Origin: Chara braunii
Lineage: Eukaryota; Streptophyta; Charophyceae; Charales; Characeae
Length of the DNA: 41,270 nt
Assembly: GCA_003427395.1 (NCBI GenBank)
Contig: BFEA01000018.1
Location: 2,340,344-2,381,613, forward strand
Direction of reading: 5' to 3'
The notes under the pieces were generated by a model. The model searched no databases and was not told the origin of the DNA. It worked only from the letters and a program-made list of their open reading frames with translations. The position numbers were made by a program, and so were the translations under genes. Position 1 is the stretch's first letter, and each line of letters opens with the position of its first letter. This document shows, piece by piece, positions 22,484-33,954 of the stretch.

Positions 22484-23040
22484 TATGAGGGCGCAAGAAT
22501 GAGGGCGTCGACTTTACACGTACGAAATGATATATGGCCTGTACCTAGACCTAAGGTTTTTACCCCATAGTCAATGGCTCAGGAATATTGTCAATGTAGT
22601 TGACGCTTATGCCAACTCCCATGATCCGAATGAGAGAGTTGACGATTGAGATGAGGTTTGGGCAGTTGCGTGCTGATAAAGGATGCTCCCATATCCTCGT
22701 ACCAACTTACTACCTAGTGTGAGTACGATGACCAATGACAGTTGTAGCAGCTTCTATTGTCTGCCTACAGTTGGTTTTTAAAGTTCTGCCTATACAGGTT
22801 GTGTATTGATCGTGGTACCCTAAAGGCTAAAGCAAGTGTAACTCAAGTTTAAAGTATTATTGTATAAACGAGAGGAGAGAGCTAGTGTGATTTGAGTGTT
22901 AACAATATTATTTTGCCTTTATCTGTTTTAAGTTTTTCTTGGGCTACAACATATTGATCCTTTGTTTGTCATGTGTGTTAGGTTGGCATTGACATCATGA
23001 CTGAAGTAAGTGGTTTCACTAAAATCCTGCTTGGAGGAGT

Positions 23041-23815
23041 TTGTGCCTCACTAAAGTGTTGTTGCGCGAGTCGGTACACGACTCGATGACCCCAGACTTT
23101 CAAGCCCTGCTGTTTCAAGGAAGAAACTTGTCTAACTTTTTGCAAGACTATCATGACTTTAGTCTCGCGAGGAAGTGGGACGAGAAAACAATGTGGAACA
23201 TGTTGCCATTGTTCGTGTGTGAGGAGTTAAACGAAGAGTTATATACCCTCATGTTGAAATCGTGAACTTGAACCTGCGGTGAGCTGAAAAACTCTTTGAG
23301 ATTAACATTTTTAGAAGATGGAATAGAGGGTCAACGCTGTGGAAACCCTGTGCAACTAGTTAGGATTGTGTTAACGGGAGGAGAGTTAAGTGACCTACAA
23401 CGGTAAGTGGGGATATTGAAAGAAAGGTTGATGCAACTGGAGGAGACTAGAAAAGGCAAGCGAAAGGTTTCGGAAGGTACGCCAAGCGAGTCGGCTGGTC
23501 AGGGTGGAGGAGAGGCATGGGATGGTGATCGAGAGTCACTCCTCCTCATGAGAGCTCCGAGAAGGCGGACTAGTGTTCAGAGGAGAGATAAATGCAATAA
23601 GGTAGTTGAGGAAAAATATGCGCATGACTTTGGTATCGCCCTACCTACCACTGCATCTGATATAAAAAGAGGATGTGATGATAAGGAAGCATTGTCAACT
23701 GCAAGTTGGAAGAGACGAAAAAGTAGGAATTGCGAGAGCGATGGGCAAAAATAGTATGTGATTGTTGTGGGAAGGTTGGTCATACCCCTCGGGGATGCGA
23801 TTCTGACAAGGGATA
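23041..23815 (+). pseudogene. Decayed LTR-retrotransposon gag with zinc knuckle
   Basis: The frame at 23041-23265 reads a capsid-like peptide with MTPDFQALLFQGRNLSNFL, then DYHDFSLARKWDEKTMW and LFVCEELNEELYTLMLKS. After two stops, the same frame continues with GILKERLMQLEETRKGKRK, a coiled-coil-like charged segment (23407-23754). A one-base shift near 23720 then gives ELRERWAKIVCDCCGKVGH followed by TPRGC, a perfect CX2CX4HX4C zinc knuckle at 23757-23798. The order of capsid, coiled-coil linker and CCHC knuckle is that of Ty3/gypsy-type gag. No protease, reverse transcriptase or integrase is recognisable downstream, and no LTR was found. Confidence 0.7.
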
Positions 23816-24038
23816 GGACTAAAGAAAGTACAACAACATGAGAATGTGATTGACCCTAACCCCAAGGGTAGGAAGCTTCAACTTGTGGGGGTGTTGTGAA
23901 TCACTTGAAGGTTGTGTTTAGAAAATTCAGATGTAGATATGCGAGGATATAGAGGTTGCGATGACAGGTTGACTGATTGTATGACCCCGACCTCATGTTT
24001 AGTTGGTAAGGCCTCAACTGTATATTGTGTGAGTTATA

Positions 24039-24074
<36 letters not shown>

Positions 24075-26160
24075 TAGTGTGTTGTATGTATATATTGAAT
24101 CATAAGAGGCTTCAGGTTAGACTCGATAAGCGTTTCGCAGACTCTTATATCTACCCAATGGTAGAATGGCTAAAAATGTAAATAAGGTACGAGCGTGAAT
24201 CTCCAGCGTGTGTGGGTCACTGAGGGTAAAATTTTATTGAGGGTATGGCTTAAGGTGTAGGCTTGAGTGTATTGAGAGATTACGTTGATAGTGTGATCTG
24301 GTCAGGCGCACTAGTCTAAGTTTGATTGTAGTACTTGTTTGACTCCTTTTTAAACATGTACATTTCTTTGCGAATATCACCCTGATATTTGACATGAGGT
24401 GATTGTATTTGAGGGTTGTGTTTTTTGTTAGCCATACTACTCCAAGAAAAGGGGGGTATGCCCGCCTCTATGTCTGTATATAAAAACACATTAAATTTGA
24501 TGGACCTTTAGTTTACATTTTCATGATCTTATTATCTCGAGGGTTAGTGTGGTATATTCTCTTCTCGTGAGTGTTGCAGGGATATGAGAAGGGAATATGC
24601 ACAACATTTTGACTCGAGACCGTCTTGAACTTTTGATCGATTGAGGTATGGTGTGCCTTGTTTTACTTCTGGTATACGTTTTGAGTTTACTTGATTTCCT
24701 TCCAGTCGAGGGTTAGAATTGCGCATCGATTGAAACTATTTTTGTTTGGTTTTGGTAATTGAGATCATGACATGGGCGTGACACCGTGAGATATGATAAC
24801 TACCTGATGCCATTATGAGTTGAGATTGTTTAACTCTAAGTATATATATATATATATAACTCAAGACTACGGTTGTTCACTTTTGAGTGAGATACCCCAC
24901 CTCTAAGTGTATATTGAGTTTGAGATTCTTGAGATTATCCTTTTGTGTACGACGATCACAATCACTCTCACATGTGTGAATTTATCATGATGTATGAAGG
25001 CTTTGTGTGAGAGATGTACATGATGCATCTCATATGTTCTGTGAATGTGACATGTGTAAACTGTCTGCTCTTCGGTATACTCGTGCGGTCTACTTACGGG
25101 CAGACGATGAGGCAGAGTATAAGGAGGGGAAGTGCAGACTGGTCCGTCTGGTGAAAAAGTGTGAAAATCCTAAAGGATTTACGAGTTTTTGAGACTCGAA
25201 TGCTTTACCATGCCGAACGTTTATTTTAGAGTTATGATAAAGACCTACAAGTTGGTCTCTTAGTAGTGAGTGGTTTTATGGTTGACACCCCTTCAAGTGG
25301 GAAAGCGGTTATTGTTCATTTGGACTCGTCTTCATGTGAAAAATGTTTTAAAGATCATATGACGGTTCATCCTTAAGTACGAGGATGACTGCATGACCTA
25401 ATGGTTGAAACCCCTTCAAATGGAAGGTGACTAAAAACTTTCATGGCATGAAAAATAGTTTTGAATGATAAAGTCTGACGAGAAGGGCCAAGAAAACTGG
25501 TCTATTGGACTACTGGTGAAATTTTGGGATGTCGCAAAAATAGTGCATTTGGAGAGATGTCTCTAAGATGTGTGGTCTACTTGCTCTGATCAAGTTGGGA
25601 GGCCACAACCTTGTGAGTCTGACGGTCAATTTTGTGATTTTGGAAAGGATGCCGCACTCTGTATGTTGTCCCATAGGGAACTGATAAATGTCTTTTTGAG
25701 TGTGTCAGGCCTCTGCGTAGTCCCAGAGTAGGCCTGAGTTTACTGCGACATACTGTCCAACCACTTGTTGATAATCTTAAGGCATATATGAAAGACCCAA
25801 CTAGGGGTTAAACTAACATTACTCAAGTGCAATCCTCAATGTTGGTTGCTGACCGATGTAGCTTGTCAGCGGTTCCACGTCTTACCAAAGGGGTGAAGGC
25901 TTAGGAGGTGTGACCACCTTAGAGAGTTTTTGCTCCTGCGAGATGTCGGAGGGATAAGCGTTGAGTCTATTGTTTTTTTTTTTAGATTCCTGATTGAATG
26001 TTTATCAAGAGAAAGCCTATCGTTGCGTAACCAGCGAGGGAACTGCCGCTAAAATAACAACGAGGTGGGTCGTAGATATGGCTCGATCAACCAGACTATG
26101 GTGGGCCAAAATAGAGACCTGATATTCATGTACTAGACTGCAGAGAGAGTCTGAGATAAG
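23816..26160. other. Unrecognised sequence with TA microsatellites
   Basis: There are TA-rich runs at 24036-24075 and 24841-24858. Weak direct repeats at about 25275-25355 and 25400-25475 share ATGGTTGACACCCCTTCAA or a variant. A 61-codon frame at 25007-25192 has no recognised domain. If the pol region of the gag-bearing element was here, it is no longer visible. Confidence 0.5.
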
Positions 26161-26162
26161 AG

Positions 26163-26163
<1 letters not shown>

Positions 26164-26208
<45 letters not shown>

Positions 26209-26210
26209 TT
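26164..26210. repeat. AT/GT dinucleotide microsatellite
   Basis: (AT)n passes directly into (GT)n. 26211-26579 shows no recognised feature. Confidence 0.9.
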
Positions 26211-26579
26211 GGTTGTGATTATTTTGAGAGGGAGGCGATAGTGCCTTCAGAAGGTCTCGCTTAGGGTCCGTGCAAGAGCGTGATTAGATGAGACAACCAA
26301 CGAGAAACCAACGTTGTCCAGGACGAAGGGGAGAGGATTATTGAGAGGGTTGCTATAACTTATGTTGTAGTATGTATGCCTAGTATACCGGCGTCCTAAT
26401 GGCAGGGCAATAGAAACCCAGTTTGAAATCCTGATAGCATATAGTTGTGTTTGACATTTATTGATGGAGTCATCGAACCGGAGCTTGTCGGCTAATTGAA
26501 TTGGTTCCTTTCTCGTTAATATTTTGAGTTGTGGATGAACTGATAGTTTTTTTATCATTTGGAGCAGCGGAGACGTTGC

Positions 26580-26870
26580 TTAATATGGCCTGGTAAGATG
26601 TCGGTGCGAATACCCTTACAAGGGTATCCGCCCTGGTTTTTGCAAGTGTCAAAAAAAGAGTTTGGTTTAAAGTCTGAGTACACCGCACGAGTCACGCATG
26701 TGTCTGTTGTTTACTCTGACTAAGTGGTTGACTAAAAATAGAGCGAGTGTGGGTGCGCAGACTTAAGGCGCGCGTGATCCCCCTTCTTGTTGATGATTGT
26801 GGGACCGGTGTCGTTGTCGACCAAGTTTTTTATTCTGATTAAACTAAGGATTTAATAATATTTTATTTTG
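26580..26870 (-). repeat. Dispersed repeat R2, minus-strand copy
   Basis: This is the reverse-complement match of 19735-20010. It contains the same palindrome in the form ATACCCTTACAAGGGTAT at 26610-26627. A third, shorter occurrence of the palindrome is at 38001-38016. Confidence 0.65.
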
Positions 26871-27099
26871 ATGGTACGCTTGACCGTGACATGTGCGTAC
26901 GTGGGGAGGGCGACGTCGACGACGACACGATTTTGTGTAATGAGCAGAGTGAACGAAAGAGTAAAAGTGGGAAGACAAGCGCCACGCCGTAGGCGTAGGG
27001 CTTGATGGCCGTGGGGTTATAGGCCGAGGTGTGGCTTTGTAGGGTTTCAGTAAACCTGCGCACGACGTGGGACCCGCTTGTATAGGTGTTCGTCAATGT

Positions 27100-27300
27100 T
27101 AAGTTTAGCCTTAGAGCTAGCACTATTGGTTACAGTATCGAACTTTCAACAGGGAGGTTCAGGGATCGAAACCAGCAGGCAATGATACAGGAGTATTGGA
27201 GCGGTGTGAAGAGGCCGAGGGGTTGAGGGCCCGGTGGGGCTATCCCCCTTGGTTTTGCTGCCAGGGTACTAGCAGCCTCGCCGTCATTTTTTTGCGTTAT
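27100..27300 (+). mobile_element. tRNA-derived SINE-like element, copy a
   Basis: The A-box TAGCACTATTGG is at 27118-27129 and the B-box GGATCGAAACC at 27163-27173, 45 bp apart as in a tRNA gene. The loop CTTTCAA sits where the anticodon loop would be. The body has GGGGTTGAGGGCCC, GGGGCTATCCCCCTTGG and a T-rich end near 27290-27360. A 25S rRNA relic follows directly. Confidence 0.7.
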
Positions 27301-27369
27301 CTTTTCCTAAACATACTTCATCATTTGTCGTCGTTATTATTATGTTTTTTATGTTTCGGCCTCTTTGAA

Positions 27370-27771
27370 TCGGACGTAACGCCAGATTTAGGGGCCGTCA
27401 CGGTAGTCGAGGACCTTGGGCACATGCTTCTTTTGGTGGGCCCGTTTGGGTTCCTGCGTGTTCGGAAAGGTGGCAAAATTCCTCTATCCTGTCCGTCTTG
27501 AAACACGGAGTGGAGAGGTCAATGTGTAGGAGAGTGGATGAGGTCCATGGACATGGCTTCCCTTGCTTTCCATTTGGAGAGCGTCGAGAGTCTAAAATGG
27601 AAGGGAATTGGAGAACATTCTAAGTGGGTCCGTGGGGCTGCAGCAACAAGGATGGCAGGGGTTGCTGCGGGTGCACCGTCCACTAGCCACGATCTGTTGT
27701 GAGAGGCTCGAGAGTGAGCATGACATTGGGCCTCGAAAGGTGGTGAACTATACTTGGGCAGAAGGCGCCAG
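27370..27771 (+). rRNA. Degenerate 25S rRNA fragment, 5' half, part 1
   Basis: CCGTCTTGAAACACGGAG (27489-27506), GGGTGCACCG (27668), CTCGAGAGTGAGCATG (27707) and GAAAGGTGGTGAACTAT (27735) match eukaryotic 25S/28S rRNA in order. The stretch upstream to about 27370 is also shared with the other 25S relic (39175-39300) and is probably expansion-segment sequence. Many substitutions are transitions. The fragment stops at GCGCCAG, where an inverted 25S piece intervenes. Confidence 0.85.
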
Positions 27772-28012
27772 TGGGAGGCCGCCGCAGGGGTAGCCGGGCG
27801 GCCCAAGCTACCCCGCGGCTGTTCCCATGGAACCCTTCTCCGCTTAGGTCTTCAAAGTTCTCATTAGAGTTTTTGCTATATCGGGACCCGCTTCACTCGG
27901 GGCCATGCTATAAGCTTGCAGCAGGCCCAACCCCTCGACTATGTGACCACACTGTGTGCGAGGACTTGCCTTTGGGGACCTGAAAAGGGGGAGAGCTCTG
28001 CTCGAACAAGAC
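27772..28012 (-). rRNA. Inverted 25S rRNA piece inserted within 25S
   Basis: Read on the minus strand, 27890-27820 gives TAGCAAAAACTCTAATGAG, AACTTTGAAG and GGTTCCATGGGAACAG. This matches the 25S segment TAGCAAATATTCAAATGAG and AACTTTGAAG, which normally lies several hundred nucleotides downstream of the host fragment. The plus-strand 25S resumes exactly at 28013 (CCAGAAAAACGCTAGTGGAG). The insert therefore sits between two halves of one GCCAG site. Confidence 0.8.
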
Positions 28013-28300
28013 GACCAGAAAAACGCTAGTGGAGTCCCGCAGAAATACAATTGTGCAAATCGTTCGGATCTAGGGGCGAAAGGCTAAACGAGCCGACGAG
28101 TAGCTGATTTTTCCCAACGGCCTTTCCTCAAAGTTAGTTGGACTAGAGATGTTAAACCACCAGTACTGGTGGTTTATGCAAAGTTTTACCGGATGGCGCC
28201 TGGTCGAGCAGCTTGCTGCTTCTCTCTGAAGGGCGCCGATCAGGGGAGTTGAAGCTATGCAACCCGGATTAAGGAGTGCAACCTCCACTTCGTCGTCAAG
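28013..28300 (+). rRNA. Degenerate 25S rRNA fragment, 5' half, part 2
   Basis: GTGGAGTCCCGCAG, GTGCAAATCGTTCGGATC and GGGGCGAAAGGCTAAACGAG, followed by GAGTAGCTG, match 25S colinearly up to about 28145. A weaker colinear match, GATTAAGGAGTGCAACCTC, at 28265-28295 corresponds to the CTAAGGAGTGTGTAACAACTC region. A 24-bp perfect palindrome lies between the two at 28153-28176. Confidence 0.8.
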
Positions 28301-28444
28301 CTGGTCGTCACCGCCATGACGACGGTCGTTGTTCCCCTGTGGCTAGGTGAGCTAGTGCTGAGCCGGTGGGATTGAGTGAGCCTGGCCGGGAAGATGGCCA
28401 AGTGCTACCCATACGTACACGACGATTGTACGGTGTCCTCCGTC

Positions 28445-28499
28445 CGGACGGGCCGTACGCCTAAACCTTGCCGTTCGTACGGGCAGGGCCTCGACTGGG

Positions 28500-28589
<90 letters not shown>

Positions 28590-28668
28590 NNNNNNNNNNN
28601 NNNNNNNNNNNNNNNNNNNNNNNNNNNNNNNNNNNNNNNNNNNNNNNNNNNNNNNNNNNNNNNNNNNN

Positions 28669-28746
<78 letters not shown>

Positions 28747-28914
28747 GGACGCCAACAGCAACGACGAAGACGACGGCGATCCGCAAAAAGACGGCGTCGA
28801 CTGCGCGGCGAACACGTGGCGTCCTGCGGAGGGGCGACGATCACCTGTAAGTACAGGACGCCCGCGTACGCACAGCGTGTTCGGACGGACGGGTCCATAC
28901 GTACGGCCCGTCCG
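28445..28914. repeat. GA microsatellite with gap, bracketed by 15-bp inverted repeats
   Basis: (GA)n spans 28505-28743 and contains 79 unknown bases (28590-28668). The exact inverted repeat CGGACGGGCCGTACG lies at 28445-28459 and 28900-28914. The surrounding sequence is rich in CGTACG and GTCCGG strings. Frames crossing the GA run are artefacts. Confidence 0.75.
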
Positions 28915-29083
28915 CTTAAACCGTCAGTAAGGGGCACGGACAGTTTCCGGGACGATTTGGGGGGGGGGGTTGGAACGGTGCCGGTGGAGGAGGAGGTCGT
29001 GGCAGCGGGGGTGTGGCGGGGCACGGCCACAGACACTGCTGAGGGCCGCTATTGTTTTTTTCGGACTCTGTGTTTTGTCTCCA

Positions 29084-31500
29084 ATGAGGCCTAGGAAAGG
29101 GAGGGGAGACCAACAATTTGTCCCTGTAAGTAAGGACAAACAGAGGGCGGTGGAGCTGAAGTTCTGCGGGTTTAAATGGATCACGAAATGAGAATTTCCT
29201 CATGGAGTGCAAATTGTGTGGACATGGGTTTCAGGGCAGTCAAACGAAGGCGGCTTCGCACTTCACGATAAATAACAATTGCCCCAAAGTGTCTGTGGAG
29301 CAGCTGTCGGAGATTTGGAACAAGACGAACTATAAGTTCGATCAGAGCCATTGCCGGAAGATCCTCGGCTTCCTGAAGTCTCGGGGGTATCGAGACAACA
29401 GATGTACTTCGGGGAGGGAGCAGGCGGGGGAGGAGGACGAGGACAACGAGGACGAGAGGAGGGCGGCCGAGGGTCGAGAGGATGATGGTGACATCGACAT
29501 GCCGACCATGGACGTGCGGAGAGAGGTGGAGCGTGCGAAGGGTAAGATGAGGAGGGAGAAGGCCGTCGACGAGGACAGCACTCCGGGCGAGGAGGAGGAG
29601 GAGGAGGACGACGACGATCAGGAAGCGGACATTGGAGCCTCTCTTGATGAGGGGGCTGATGGCTGGTGGCCGTCGAGGCCAAGAGGGGGCAGCCAGAGCG
29701 ATGATGGAGGCAAGGGGATCGAAGAAGCGAAAGAGGAAGGCAAAAGAGACTGCCACGACGACTCCAGCAGCACCTCCTTTGCCGAAGAAGAGCAAAGTCC
29801 TTCAACAGACTTGCATGGTCGAGGCCTTCAATCCTGTCTGGCAATGAGATTTTTCCAACTACTTTCTGCAATGGTACTACGTCAGTGGCATTCCATTCGA
29901 GGCGTCGAGGAGGTCAGAGTACAACAGGATGAGGAAGCACTTGCTTGAGTGTCCGTTGTATAGACATCCTGCGTTGCCCACACACGGTGTCATTTCGGGC
30001 GACGACATCCTTGAGCAGCAGCTAGTTGTGGCGGACTTGGTGGCGGTCGTCCGCAAGGACATTGCGGCGACAGGAGCGACTATCCTTATGGATGGTCGCA
30101 AGTCCATCACGAGTGACCAGATAGTGAACTTCCTTGCTGCTGGACCCACGGGAGCCTACCTCTTCAGGACTGTGCGGCGGGACGATGTTGTTCAGGAAAC
30201 AGCGGAGGCCGTGGTGGAGCGATGGCAGGACGTGTTCGACAAGTTCGACGTCAAAAATGTCAACACCATTTGCACTGACTCCGCGTCGGCGTATGTGGCT
30301 GCTTCCAAGCTGCTCACGAAGGAGGAGGTCAAGTATAGCTGCATCACTTGGCTTCCTTGTGCAGTCCATGTCTGCAACTTGTTGTTGTCAGACATCGCGA
30401 AGGACGGCAGCAACGGGAAGATTGGAAAGAGGGAGGACACCATCATCACGGCTCGAGTGGTTGTGCCTTTCATTAGAGAGCACGGGGCGGCTCTCAGCCT
30501 TTATCGCCGGTACTCTGCCGCCCACCCGTCTTCCGCCTCCGCAGTTGCGACCAGTTCCAGCGCTGCACCACCGCAGGCTTAGCGACGCCGCAGAGAGCTT
30601 GTATACCCTGCGTAGACGAGGTTCGCCACACACTATTTGATGTTGGAGAGGTTGTTGGATCGTCATAGAGCGCTGGAGGCGTTGATGATGAGCGATGATT
30701 GGTTGCGGACTGCATGGAGGAGGTCCATTTTCTTGCAGGCCAGGTGGGTGCGTCATCAGGTGTGTTACGCGCCATTTTGGGAACACGTGGAGAACATCGT
30801 GGAGCTGATGGTGCCTGTGATGCAGTTGCTACGCCGTTTGGACAGAGGGGGGCGCGTGATGACTCGCATGTGGTCGTGGGCGCTTGCCATGGTTGACATG
30901 GTGGCGAGAGCGAGGCTTAACAAGATGTCGAAGGACGAGCTGCACATCATCATCCAAGCTTGTCAGGCGCGGGTGGATCATATGTTGGAGCCGACACATT
31001 GCATTGCCCACCTCCTCAACCCGCGCCACAGGAGCATCACATTTTTTTAAGCGGCGAGGCGCAGCGAGCACGACAAGACACTGGCTGAGAAGTCACTGCG
31101 ATACCTTCGCCAGCAGACTGGGGATGACGAGGACTTGTACCAGACGTTGTGCATGCAACTGGCAGATACTCGGGAGGGCGATTGGACGTACACAGCGGTT
31201 GAGGGTGACAAGGACGTGGCCTCCTGCAGAGGGGAGAAGGAGACGTCGCAGGTCGGGCAGTGGTGGGTGCAGCACGGGGACGGGGTCCCTCTCGTTCAGA
31301 GTTACGCCATTCGCCTGACGCATACATGGAAGTGTGCCTCTCCAGCGGAGAGGAACTGGGCCGTCCATAAGCGTGTTCATGTGAAGAAGCGTAACAAGCT
31401 TGGTTTCATCAAGCTTACTCGTCTGGTGGAGATATCCACCAACTTGAGATTGAGTCGTTGCCAGGGGAGGCGTTCAGGGTATGTTCTGCCAAGGGAGGAT
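29084..31500 (+). pseudogene. hAT transposase (BED, DUF659, hAT dimerisation), inactivated
   Basis: The likely start is the ATG at 29084 (MRPRKGRGDQQFVPVS). A frameshift near 29186 leads into NFLMECKLCGHGFQGS, whose CX2C with a following H and C is a BED-type DNA-binding finger. After an acidic linker the frame shifts again near 29700, entering SKKRKRKAKETATTT and QQTCMVEAFNPVWQ. From there a single frame reads FLQWYYVSGIPFEASRR, ILMDGRKS (first catalytic Asp, 30091), TICTDSASAYVAASKLL (second Asp, 30277), WLPCAVHVCNLLL, TRFATHYLMLERLL, and the dimerisation segment QWWVQHGDGVPLV with PAERNWAVHKRVH (catalytic Glu, 31348). In-frame stops lie at 29845, 30580, 30613 and 31048. It would cut and paste DNA in the nucleus if intact. 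The stops make it inactive as it stands. Confidence 0.88.
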
Positions 31501-33875
31501 GCTGAGGAGGAGACAAAGGACGCTATTCCTCCGCCTTGTGATGAGGGTGTTCGGCCAGCCGACCGAGTCACCAAGGCGCAGCGTGAGAGGCAGGTGCAAC
31601 GCGGGCAGAGGGATCGCCTTTCGAAGGCACCGCCCAGCGTGGAGACGTATTTCGGTCGTCGCGCCACGGTGCTCATGCCGACAGAGTTGGACTCGGTCTA
31701 CGATCCCGAGCCTGATCCTATGGCTCAGGACCCGATTGAGGCGGAGCTGTGGTCCGATCCAGACGACTTGGCGGTGGAGTTAGAGGCAGGAGATTCTGAT
31801 GAGGGTCGCGACGACGCTCCTCTCGCCGAGATGATGCGCCCTCGGACACGTGGTTTCACTGCAGGCCCTGCGCCGCCTTCCCCTCCACCTCGAACTTTGA
31901 GTGCTCCTGACGTTCCACTTCGAGGCCTTGAGGACTGGGTTGGGGGCACGGTTCCGCAGCCTTCGACAGATTGTCGTGGACATGACGAGCAGGGCGGTCG
32001 GGGAGATGTTGAGGAGAGAGACGACGACAACGACCGCGAGGAGAGGGGGTACGAGGGCAACATTGAGGACGATGATGATCCCGCCTATTCCCCGACACAC
32101 CGGCGTGGTGACGAGGACGACGAGGGCCGCGATGGGACACAACCTGTGGGTGGTTTACGGAGGTCCGAGAGACATCTTGGTGACCGATGCAGTGATGCAG
32201 GCAGGGGAGGCAGCGGGTCGGGTGTTGGGGGTGCGGGGCACACAGCTGGTGCAGGCCGTGCTGCCGGAGGACGGGCGAGGCGAGAGTCTGCATCGTCCAC
32301 TGGCACTGTACACTGGGATGATGAGCGTGTCACGACAGGTTGTTGCCGTGTCGGCAGAGGTCGCTGCCTCCCCTGCAGAGTTTGCTGCAGCGTCTGCAGA
32401 GGTTGCTGCCGGGTCTGCGGAGGTTGCTGCCGAGGATGCGGAGGCTGTTGCAGCGTCGACAGAGGTTGTAGCCGGGTCTGCAGAGGTCGGTGGCGCGACT
32501 GCAGAGGTTGGGAGGGCATCTGCATATTCTGCACAGTTCGGTCCCAGTTTCAACGATGACATGTTTGGTGCTTCGTTGGGGCTTCCTTCGACGCCGACAG
32601 GTGAGCGTGGTACTGGTGGTGTGGACGCACAGGCCAGCCCATCAGTCAGATCCTTAGAGGTTTGCCTTCGTGCAGCATGGGTGACATCAGTAGCAGCATG
32701 TTGCGGCAGGTAGCGGAGGACACAGAGGGTTCGTCGGGGCAGCGTGAGCATGTAGTAGGGGATGACGGGGAGTGCCGACCTGTGCAGGAGCAAGTGCCAG
32801 AGTCGGAGCAGGACATAACCAATCGCGAGGAGAGGGAGAGGGCGCTGGAGTTGGCCAGGCGTTGCGAGATGACACGAAGTATTGCGGCAAAGGCACGTGC
32901 AGAGCGGATGCTCGAGACGGGTGATGGTGCGGGTCATTGTGCGATACAGGATGCAGAGGTTGAGTGTGGCCGTGCGGTCGGTGGGGATGCAGGCGAGAGA
33001 CATGCATCACCAGTTCATGGTGTTTGTGTATTGCCATTCGCTGGAGCTATGTCGGCGGGGGAGTTAGAGCGGCAGACACGGAAGGACCCATTGCGGGCAG
33101 ATCGACGCGCACGGATGGATGAGGCGTCAAGGAGGGTCATGGCAGAGGGCCCAACTTTTGTGTTGTGCAGCCCGTCAGTGCCATCGTCTGCCACATATGT
33201 CATTCCTCCCACACATACCGAGGGTCCAGGCACGGTACTAAGTCCCGCATCGGCACCGAGTCCCACATCGGCATCGAGTTCCGCATCGGCACCGAGTCCC
33301 GCATCGGCACCCGCGGGGGAATCTCCTTTTCCCAAATCATGGAAGAAGAAGATGAGAATCATGAGAGCAAGAAAGAGTCTTAGTACTCTGAGGAGGGTGA
33401 CCCACCAGATACGGGCGAGTCAGCCTGCGTTGGTCGGTTTACATCTGCGGACTCTGGAGGCATTGGGCGGGGACATTGTTGCGGATACAGCAGGTTGGCG
33501 GGAGAGGGCCTCTACCCAGGTGACGACGCGCCCGATGAGCACACCTGCCGAGGCGGCGGTGCCACATGCTAGAGGGCGGACTTCCACTACCGTTACGGAG
33601 GAGCACGACGAGCACAGTTGTTCCCCGGGAGGAGCATGGCCGAATGTGTACTGGGGGTGGATGTGAGGGCATTGACGATGCGGCGATCGTCACAGACACC
33701 CATCGGCTGGGAGTCGGGTACCGACGGTTTGGAGATGTCAGCTGGCCAGCGGAAGAGGGTTTCCGTATATGACTTTCTTCGAGCACGGTCAAGGATAAGG
33801 CGGCACCACAGGGATGCCACTAGTGTGGCGCCACAGAGGAGGAGGAAGGACATTGTGGACGACGATGATGCTTAG
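31451..33875 (+). pseudogene. Long acidic/Ala-rich C-terminal extension of the hAT protein
   Basis: The dimerisation-domain frame continues without a stop to about 32340 through a low-complexity acidic region (VYDPEPDPMAQDPIEAEL, SDPDDLAVELEAGDSDEG). It then shifts to another frame holding eight heptads of the form SAEVAAG (32351-32518, 21-bp DNA unit), and shifts again near 32680 into RERALELARRCEMTRSIAAK and four 18-bp SPASAP-type units (33241-33312). A last shift near 33640 leads to KRVSVYDFLRARSRIRRHHR and a stop at 33873. Plant hAT transposases usually end soon after the dimerisation domain, so this is either an unusual extension or a second, downstream ORF. Confidence 0.55.
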
Positions 33876-33954
33876 TCCCACCATTGGTCCTCTTCCGCCC
33901 TCTATTTCCTAGTAGTGTATAACACCTTTAATACTTCAGATGAGATCATGTGTT

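Larger units (their letters stand above)
29084..33875 (+). mobile_element. hAT-superfamily DNA transposon relic (coding part)
   Basis: This interval covers all plus-strand coding sequence attributable to one hAT element: the BED zinc finger, DUF659/catalytic region, dimerisation domain and long C-terminal extension. I did not find terminal inverted repeats or an 8-bp target duplication in the flanks, so the element ends are unknown and the interval is bounded by coding sequence only. It sits between two halves of a 25S rRNA relic, which suggests insertion into rDNA. Confidence 0.75.

Noticed and set aside
28352-29094. Overlapping ORFs across the GA tract and 79-base gap
   Set aside because: The same microsatellite is open in many frames on both strands, so there is no coding signal.
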